In this document: positions 14,546 to 19,772 of the stretch, one piece after another | Numbering within the stretch: position 1 is the first letter of the stretch | How the letters are laid out: every line of letters starts with the position of its first letter | Assembly: GCA_028697615.1 (NCBI GenBank) | Contig: JAQVET010000004.1 | Span: forward strand, 1 to 19,772 | DNA: 19,772 nucleotides | Source: Minisyncoccota bacterium | GTDB taxonomy: Bacteria; Patescibacteriota; Minisyncoccia; Minisyncoccales; GCA-002788555 | Direction of reading: 5' to 3' | Translations under genes and position numbers: made by a program | Notes under the pieces: model-generated | Seen by the model: the letters and a program-made list of their open reading frames with translations, nothing else | What the model was told of the DNA's origin: nothing | Databases searched by the model: none

Positions 14546-14926
14546 TTAACCAAGTATCGCCAAAATCAAAGCATCTATACTTCCTGCAATAAGCGCAACT
14601 ATTATACCAATGATTGCGTATTTTAAACTATTTTTTGCTTGATTAATTTTATCTGGCTGTCCCTGTGCAGTCATATATTGAATTCCAGCCCAAATAAGCA
14701 TTATTGCAGAAAGAGGTGTTACTATTCTCCATATAGCACTGGCGATATTTTCTAAAACCTCTTCAATAGTATTTGCATTAATAGGATTTGAAAGGTCAAT
14801 GCGAATTGTTCCTACATTGGAAGATTGTTCTGTCTCTTGAGCAAATACCGGTATAAAACTAAAACTCAAAAAAATAATTAAAAAAATAATAAATCCCAAA
14901 AAACTATTTTTTAAAAATAAGTCCAT
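14546..14926 (-). CDS. Second TrbC/VirB2-like (T4SS-pilin family) membrane protein
   Basis: From the ATG at 14924-14926 the product is 126 aa. That start is chosen because AGGTGA lies 8 nt before it; a longer in-frame start at 14971 would extend it with unrelated basic residues deep inside the upstream gene. A signal peptide (cleavage probably after PVFA) is followed by a polar stretch and two hydrophobic helices with the loop TAQGQPDKINQAKNSLKYAI. This parallels the loop of the gene at 14109-14468, so the two look like ancient tandem duplicates. The start overlaps the methyltransferase gene by 23 bp in another frame, implying translational coupling. Function beyond a membrane pilin-like subunit is unknown. 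Confidence 0.75.
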   Translation of the reverse strand: MDLFLKNSFLGFIIFLIIFLSFSFIPVFAQETEQSSNVGTIRIDLSNPINANTIEEVLENIASAIWRIVTPLSAIMLIWAGIQYMTAQGQPDKINQAKNSLKYAIIGIIVALIAGSIDALILAILG

Positions 14927-15449
14927 AATGGTAATCACCTGTTTTAATTTCTTTTTCAAAAGAAAATCCAAATTTTTCTGCTAAATTTCTTGCAACTTCT
15001 TTTGGTACTCTTCTACCCACTGGTCCAACATTACTATTTTCCAGCCAATCGATAATTATAAGAGTGCCCCCTGGTTTTAAAATTCTTTTTGCTTCTTTAA
15101 TAATATTTTCTTCATTATCTACTTGAAAAAGAAGATTTGCCACCAGCACTAAATCTTGAGACTCGTCTTTAAGACCAGATCCATTGTCTCTCTCAAGATC
15201 ACACCTTTTTGTAACTATATTAAAAAGTCCTTCTAATTTTTTTCTTGATTCTATAGAATCAAGTGCGCTCTCTAAAATATCAAGAGCAATAACTTGACCA
15301 TCTGGTTGAATTCTTTTAGCGATAGGAAAAGCAAAATACCCATGACCGCAACCAAAATCCGCCACGCTCATTCCATTTTTAAGTCCAAACTCATTTACTA
15401 TTTCTTCAGGGTTTAAAAACCCGCCTGTTCCTTTTGAAAAAACAACCAT
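14904..15449 (-). CDS. Class I SAM-dependent methyltransferase, substrate unknown
   Basis: A 181-aa Rossmann-fold methyltransferase. Motif I is VADFGCGHGYFA (29-40), followed by the acidic residue of ALDIL that would hold the ribose of SAM, and the post-motif LKPGGTLIIIDW. The N-terminal GGFLNPEEIVNEFGLKNGMS resembles UbiE/arsenite-methyltransferase-like members, but no substrate-specific domain is present and the protein is short. It lies 23 bp after gyrA and overlaps the start of the pilin-like gene by 23 bp. Cotranscription with both is likely, but a functional link is not established. A weak AAGGA lies about 10 nt before the ATG. Confidence 0.85.
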   Translation of the reverse strand: MVVFSKGTGGFLNPEEIVNEFGLKNGMSVADFGCGHGYFAFPIAKRIQPDGQVIALDILESALDSIESRKKLEGLFNIVTKRCDLERDNGSGLKDESQDLVLVANLLFQVDNEENIIKEAKRILKPGGTLIIIDWLENSNVGPVGRRVPKEVARNLAEKFGFSFEKEIKTGDYHYGLIFKK

Positions 15450-15472
15450 AAAATTTTTTCCTTATTATAATA

Positions 15473-17938
15473 CTATAATAACACTAAAGATTTAATTTTG
15501 TCAAGAGGATTTAATTTTATAATCCTTACACCTTGAGCAGATCGTCCCAGTATCGGGATACTTTTAATCTTCGTTCTAATACTTTTTCCTTTTTGGGTTA
15601 CAACGATAATTTCCTCATTTTCTGGAAAAATTTTCTTAAGTGCTATTGATTGTCCTATTTTTTTATTGGTTTTCATTGAAATAATTCCTCTTCCTCCTCT
15701 TGTTTGAACCTTAAAACTATCTATTTTTACCCTCTTGCCAAAGCCATTATCACTAATAACTAAAAAGTAATTTGCATTTTCTTCTTGTTTATTAATAATT
15801 TCAAGTCCTGTAATGAATTCTCCTTCTTTCAATCTCATCGCTCTTACGCCACTAGCATTTCTGCCCATTTCACGAACATTTTTTTCTTTAAATCTTATTA
15901 AAAGCCCCTTATTTGATAAAATGACAATTTCATCTCCTTTATTAACGCTTTTAATAAATAAAAGTTCATCGTTATTTTGAAGATTAATAGCCTTCATACC
16001 AGTCCTTCTAACATTTTCAAATCTATCTATGGCAACTTTTTTTATAATACCCTGTTTTGTAAGAAAAACAAGGAATGGCTGTTTTTTTCTATTCACATTA
16101 AGCTCAGTAATACCTGTTATTTTTTCACCTCTTTCAAGTTCAAGAAAATTTAAAATCCCCCTCCCCAACGTATACCTATCAGATTCAGGAATTTCATAAG
16201 CTTCTAAACTAAACACTTTACCAAAATTAGTAAAAAATAATAAACGACTATTAGAAAATATATTAAGAAATAAAGAGATTTGATCGTCTTTTCTTACAGC
16301 AGACGCCAACATCCCCTTTCCTCCTCTTTTTTGAGATCTTAATAATTTGGGATTCATCCTTTTAATATAACCTCCTTCAGTTAAAATTAAAATATTTTCT
16401 TCTTCAGGAATAAGTGATTCTTTTTCAATATTTTCTTTAGAACTACTCTCGTTTAAAATTTGGGTTTTTCTTTCATCTTGATATTTATCTCTGATATATT
16501 GCGTTTCTTCTTTAATGATATTAATAATACCTTCTGGCTTTTCTAAAATATCAATAAGGCCTTGGAGGATTTTTTTCTTTTCTTTGTATTCCTTTTCAAT
16601 ACTTTCTCTTTCCATTCGGGCAAGAGTTTGAAGTTTAATTTCCAAAATCGCATTTGCCTGAATTTCGCTAAATTTAAATTTTTTCATTAAATTTATTTTA
16701 GCATCATTTCTATCTTTTGATTTTTTAATTATTTTAATAATTTCATCAATATTTTCCAGCGCTAGAGCTAAACCTTCAAGGATATGCAATCTTTCCTTTA
16801 TTTTTTGGATATCAAACTGGGTCCTTCGTCTTATAACTTCCTTGCGATGATTAATAAATTCAACCAAAACATCTTTCAATGATAATGTTCGTGGCTGAAT
16901 ACCATCCACAAGAGCAACCATATTTAAACCAAAAGTTTTTTGCAGATCTGTAAATTTATATAGTTTATTTAGTACCTTTTGGGGATTAACATCTTTTTTA
17001 AGTTCAATAACAACCCTCAATCCCCTTCTATCAGATTCATCTCTAATATTTCTTATTCCATCAATTTTTTTATTTTTTGCAAGTTCGGCTATTTTCTCAA
17101 GTAATGTAGATTTAAGTGTATTATATGGAATTTCTGTAATAATAATATTAAAGAGATTCTCTTTTTTTTCAACAATCTCTGCCTTAGCTCTTATTTTAAT
17201 TAATCCCCTACCTTGGGAATAAATTTCTTTTAACTCATTTTTATTAAGAACAATACCACCTGTGGGAAAATCAGGCCCTTTAATAAATTGCAAAAGATCA
17301 CTTGTTTTTGCTTCTGGATTATCAAGAAAATACAAAATTGCTTCGCATACTTCTTTTAAATTATGCGGGGGGATACTGGTTGCTGTCCCCACAGCAATAC
17401 CAATAGATCCGTTTATTAAAAGTTGAGGAAGCAGCGAAGGCAAAACTGTTGGTTCTTTTCTTGTATTATCAAAATTAGGAATAAAATCAACTGTATCTTT
17501 TTCAATATCTTTAAGCATTTCGCCAGCAATTTCAGATAAACGAACTTCACTGTAGCGCATCGCTGCTGGAGGATCTCCATCAATGGAACCAAAATTACCT
17601 TGTCCTTCAATCAATGGATATCTTAATGAAAAATCTTGAGCCATTCTAACCAAACTATCATAAACTGCTACATCGCCATGAGGATGATACCTGCCCAGAC
17701 AACTACCTACTACTGTTGCCGATTTTCTAAATTTTCCACTATGGAAAATTTTATCTTCATACATTGTATAAAGAATCCTTCGATGCACTGGTTTTAAACC
17801 ATCTCGAACATCTGGAAGAGCACGTGAAACAATTACACTCATCGCATAATCAATATATGATTCTTTAAGTTCACTGTTAATATCTCTCTCAATTAAATGT
17901 TCACTTTGATTATTATCTTTAATATTATCTTCTTCCAT
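15473..17938 (-). CDS. gyrA: DNA gyrase subunit A
   Basis: The breakage-rejoining subunit of gyrase, which introduces negative supercoils with GyrB. At 821 aa it is complete. The N-terminal winged-helix/tower region has SYIDYAMSVIVSRALPDVRD (27-46), HPHGDVAVYDSLVRMAQDF (85-103) and the catalytic Tyr129 in AAMRYSEVRL. The C-terminal six-blade domain (about 510-821) carries QKRGGKG (536-542), a GyrA-box with one conservative change (canonical QRRGGKG), plus degenerate blade repeats such as GGRGI and GRSAQGVR. The box supports GyrA over the topoisomerase IV subunit ParC. Val90 occupies the position of E. coli Ser83 and Asp94 that of Asp87. gyrB is not in the window. No Shine-Dalgarno; 34 bp after the TM-protein gene. 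Confidence 0.96.
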   Translation of the reverse strand: MEEDNIKDNNQSEHLIERDINSELKESYIDYAMSVIVSRALPDVRDGLKPVHRRILYTMYEDKIFHSGKFRKSATVVGSCLGRYHPHGDVAVYDSLVRMAQDFSLRYPLIEGQGNFGSIDGDPPAAMRYSEVRLSEIAGEMLKDIEKDTVDFIPNFDNTRKEPTVLPSLLPQLLINGSIGIAVGTATSIPPHNLKEVCEAILYFLDNPEAKTSDLLQFIKGPDFPTGGIVLNKNELKEIYSQGRGLIKIRAKAEIVEKKENLFNIIITEIPYNTLKSTLLEKIAELAKNKKIDGIRNIRDESDRRGLRVVIELKKDVNPQKVLNKLYKFTDLQKTFGLNMVALVDGIQPRTLSLKDVLVEFINHRKEVIRRRTQFDIQKIKERLHILEGLALALENIDEIIKIIKKSKDRNDAKINLMKKFKFSEIQANAILEIKLQTLARMERESIEKEYKEKKKILQGLIDILEKPEGIINIIKEETQYIRDKYQDERKTQILNESSSKENIEKESLIPEEENILILTEGGYIKRMNPKLLRSQKRGGKGMLASAVRKDDQISLFLNIFSNSRLLFFTNFGKVFSLEAYEIPESDRYTLGRGILNFLELERGEKITGITELNVNRKKQPFLVFLTKQGIIKKVAIDRFENVRRTGMKAINLQNNDELLFIKSVNKGDEIVILSNKGLLIRFKEKNVREMGRNASGVRAMRLKEGEFITGLEIINKQEENANYFLVISDNGFGKRVKIDSFKVQTRGGRGIISMKTNKKIGQSIALKKIFPENEEIIVVTQKGKSIRTKIKSIPILGRSAQGVRIIKLNPLDKIKSLVLL

Positions 17939-17972
17939 ATTTTAAATAAAAAATTCTTTTTTAAAATAAATT

Positions 17973-18380
17973 TCATTTATTACTATTTGAATCTTCCAGT
18001 TCATTTTCAATTTGCTTAATTTCTTCATCTGTGAAACCATATTTTTTAAGTTCCAGTTCAAATTCTTCTTTGGAAATTTGCTCATTTTGATACTTTTGAC
18101 TTAAATCAATAAGTAAATCTATTTTTGATTGTGTATCATTATTAACATCTCTCATAGAAAATGAAAAATCTGACAAAATTTCTTTCATTTCTTGAGTATT
18201 CTCTTTAAATTCATTTACTTTTTGAGATTGTTTGTTTGATGTTTGAGTATTTCCAACTTCTGAAAAAATAATCTTATTTTGAAAATACCATAAAATAAGT
18301 ATTGCAATAACTATTACTATCGTTATGGACCAAACTATAATCATTTTATTTTTTTTATCTGAATTCTTAATTTTATCCAT
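17973..18380 (-). CDS. Single-pass membrane protein with SHOCT-like C-terminus
   Basis: A 135-aa protein I cannot place in a named family. A short basic N-terminus is followed by one membrane helix (about 13-33), then a polar Gln/Asn/Glu-rich linker and a predicted helical tail. The segment QKYQNEQISKEEFELELKKY (about 95-115) looks like a SHOCT motif (helix, short turn with ISKEEF, helix), a small oligomerisation or membrane-associated module. It ends with TGA, the only native gene in the window that clearly does. It begins 8 bp after the MBL-fold gene and precedes gyrA by 34 bp, so it is probably in their operon. The link to gyrase may be only positional. Confidence 0.7.
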   Translation of the reverse strand: MDKIKNSDKKNKMIIVWSITIVIVIAILILWYFQNKIIFSEVGNTQTSNKQSQKVNEFKENTQEMKEILSDFSFSMRDVNNDTQSKIDLLIDLSQKYQNEQISKEEFELELKKYGFTDEEIKQIENELEDSNSNK

Positions 18381-18388
18381 ATAAATTA

Positions 18389-19048
18389 TTACTGCGGTTT
18401 TAAAATATATACTTCAATTTTATCTTTAGGAAGGTCTGATTTTCTAATCTTTAATTTATCTACATTTTTAGGTTCTATCTCGATTCGTGATAAAAATTCT
18501 TTTTCGTCATTTATTTTAAGATTTAATCCTGGAATTTTATAATGCATTGGAATAACAATTTTTGGTTCGATTTCAAAAACTAATTTTGCAGCTTTCTCTC
18601 CAGAAATAGTAAACACTCCTCCAACAGGCAACATAAGAATGTCTATATCTATTAATTCTTTTTTTTGTTCTGTTGAAAATTCTGATTGTCCAAAATCTCC
18701 CAAATGACAAATCTTTATATCTTCTGCCTGAATAATATAAAAAACATTTAACCCCCTCTCCTGTCCCAATTTATTATCGTGAAAAGAATTTACACCTTTT
18801 ATCATTATATTTTTTACCTCATATTGACCCGGCTGGTCTATAATAAAATAATCTCCTTTAACAGCATCCTTATTTGAATGGTCATAATGATAATGAGAAA
18901 TAAGTAAAATATCAGCCAATACACGCTTTGGGTAAATCCCAATATTTTTATCAAAGGGGTCGATTACTATTTTAATTTTTTGATTAGAATCGTTTGGAGA
19001 TTTAACTCCTATTTCAAAAAAAGAATGTCCATGCCAAATAATATCCAT
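18389..19048 (-). CDS. MBL-fold metal-dependent hydrolase (UPF0173-like)
   Basis: A 219-aa metallo-beta-lactamase-fold protein. It starts DIIWHGHSFFEI, as in UPF0173/YtkL-type hydrolases (a WxGHS-like start), and has the metal motif SHYHYDHSN (51-59: His52, His54, Asp56, His57), HLGDFGQ (115-121, His115 and Asp118) and the last ligand PMHYK (His169). Asp30 in IDPF is another family residue. It probably binds two metal ions. The substrate is unknown; members are often annotated as L-ascorbate-6-phosphate lactonase-like or RNase-Z-like without proof. It is followed after 8 bp by the TM-protein gene. No Shine-Dalgarno. Confidence 0.88.
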   Translation of the reverse strand: MDIIWHGHSFFEIGVKSPNDSNQKIKIVIDPFDKNIGIYPKRVLADILLISHYHYDHSNKDAVKGDYFIIDQPGQYEVKNIMIKGVNSFHDNKLGQERGLNVFYIIQAEDIKICHLGDFGQSEFSTEQKKELIDIDILMLPVGGVFTISGEKAAKLVFEIEPKIVIPMHYKIPGLNLKINDEKEFLSRIEIEPKNVDKLKIRKSDLPKDKIEVYILKPQ

Positions 19049-19091
19049 AGATTTATTAAAAATTGTAAATTATAAATTAAAAATTGTATAT

Positions 19092-19772
19092 TTATTTAGG
19101 AAAAATATAAAGTCCTAATAATTTACCCTCATTATCTTTATCTTCATTAATTGTATAATATGTTGAACTTGTTTTTAAATTTCCCATTTTAAGAAGACTA
19201 TCTTTTGTTTTTCCTGGATCTTTAAGATAAAAATACCAAACAAAATTTTGTTCATCTGGTGAAAATATAGAACAATCCTCTTCCCTGTCACACATCTGAC
19301 AGCAACATTTTTGTTTTGTACCTCCTTCAACTAAAAGATCTACACACTCTTCTGGTTGATAATTATAATAAATATCCAATGTCAATGTTCCCTTCTGATA
19401 AGTTGCTTTCCATGGAAAAGAAAAGCAAATTTGTCCTTCTCCCTCTTTAGAGCAATACCACGGCGGCAACAAAACGCAACAAAGAGAACTTCTTTTATAA
19501 TTCTCCCATTTTCCATTATTATCTACTCCTTGTGCTATAAAATAATTTTTTTGATTATTATTGAGGTTATCCCAATTTTTTAAAATTAAATCTAGTGTGT
19601 TATTTGTACTTCTCTTCCAATTATTCCATTTTTGTGCCTCTCCAGATACTACTTCGTCTGGAATTTCACTAATAATTTGATTGACGATTACTGGATATTT
19701 TTGTTTTGCATCACTATAATCTAACCTGGAAATATTACGCAGGGGAATTTGAACTGTCTGATTTGATACTGG
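19092..19772 (-). CDS. Cysteine-rich protein of unknown function, 5' end outside window
   Basis: The minus-strand frame ending at TAA (19092-19094) has no stop codon up to base 19772, so at least 226 residues are present and the true start lies beyond the window. A TTG at 19470-19472 is not needed as a start. I do not recognise the family. Visible features are ten Cys in about 75 residues, including SLCC, PPWYCSKE and KQKCCCQMCDREEDC. There are many Trp and Asn in the upstream part (WNNWKR, NWDNLNNNQKNYF) and a low-Cys beta-rich end (GKLLGLYIFPK). The clustered Cys suggest either disulfides in an exported protein or a metal site. It lies 43 bp before the MBL-fold gene in the same direction. 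Confidence 0.75.
   Translation of the reverse strand, partial: PVSNQTVQIPLRNISRLDYSDAKQKYPVIVNQIISEIPDEVVSGEAQKWNNWKRSTNNTLDLILKNWDNLNNNQKNYFIAQGVDNNGKWENYKRSSLCCVLLPPWYCSKEGEGQICFSFPWKATYQKGTLTLDIYYNYQPEECVDLLVEGGTKQKCCCQMCDREEDCSIFSPDEQNFVWYFYLKDPGKTKDSLLKMGNLKTSSTYYTINEDKDNEGKLLGLYIFPK

Noticed and set aside
14927..14971. Longer start for the second pilin-like protein
   Set aside because: It would add basic residues before the signal peptide, while the ATG at 14926 has AGGTGA at proper spacing.
150..18380. Recoding of UGA (as in Gracilibacteria and Absconditabacteria)
   Set aside because: TGA is rare as a stop (150-152 and 17973-17975 only), but none of the conserved genes has an in-frame TGA, so the standard bacterial code explains the window.
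19049..19091. Similarity of the short spacer to the pyk-flanking repeat
   Set aside because: Only about 16 nt with two mismatches in low-complexity A/T sequence; chance is enough.
19470..19472. TTG as the start of the Cys-rich protein
   Set aside because: The frame is open from there to the window edge with coherent protein-like sequence, so the gene is truncated by the window and not started there.
1..19772. CRISPR arrays, insertion sequences, attachment sites, replication origin
   Set aside because: I found no regularly spaced repeats, no transposase or integrase, no DnaA-box cluster, and none of the tRNA genes shows a duplicated 3' end.

Overview
The window is AT-rich throughout except for one short GC-rich island at its left end. 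It carries a compact set of bacterial housekeeping genes: pyruvate kinase, the start of the division/cell-wall (dcw) cluster, five tRNA genes, mreB, recG, a ribonuclease HI, a UvrD-type helicase fused to a nuclease, and gyrA. Two small TrbC/VirB2-like (T4SS-pilin family) membrane proteins, the lack of Shine-Dalgarno sites before most genes, tRNA genes without an encoded CCA, and the short gene list point to a member of the Candidatus Patescibacteria (CPR, perhaps Parcubacteria-like). That assignment is inference; no rRNA or ribosomal protein is present to test it. UGA does not look recoded.

Layout. 1-520: a GC-rich cassette read leftward with its own near-consensus promoter, a structured leader with two copies of a strong Shine-Dalgarno sequence, a 68-codon gene of unknown function and a terminator. 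It abuts the broken start of a DUF72 gene (521-649). 650-2635: pyruvate kinase (pyk, +), bracketed by a diverged direct repeat. 2636-6220: the leftward operon mraZ-rsmH-ftsL-ftsI, driven by a consensus promoter followed by a 10-bp-periodic array that looks like MraZ operator boxes. 6330-6922: a rightward tRNA cluster (initiator-like CAT, second CAT, Asp GTC, Ala TGC) with promoter and terminator. 6923-7160: a decayed ferritin-like fragment and the mreB promoter. 7163-10338: mreB and recG (+). 10388-13995: tRNA-Glu, RNase HI and UvrD-nuclease (-). 14041-19772: a leftward run ending at a strong hairpin terminator. In transcription order it holds a Cys-rich protein (open at the window edge), an MBL-fold hydrolase, a single-TM SHOCT-like protein, gyrA, a class I methyltransferase and two T4SS-pilin-family proteins.

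How the parts fit. mraZ, rsmH, ftsL and ftsI supply regulation, 16S rRNA methylation and septal peptidoglycan synthesis, and mreB adds cell-shape control. recG, UvrD-nuclease, RNase HI and gyrase deal with forks, R-loops, breaks and supercoiling. The pilin-like proteins are probably membrane or surface components.

The least explained part is the GC-rich cassette at 62-506. It differs from the rest in base composition, codon use and ribosome-binding style, and it is packed with perfect hairpins. It looks acquired and deserves a search across related genomes as a possible undescribed small mobile or regulatory element. Other points of interest are the MraZ box array, an initiator-like tRNA with C33 and G55, a 13-bp duplication of the mreB start, and two gene remnants.
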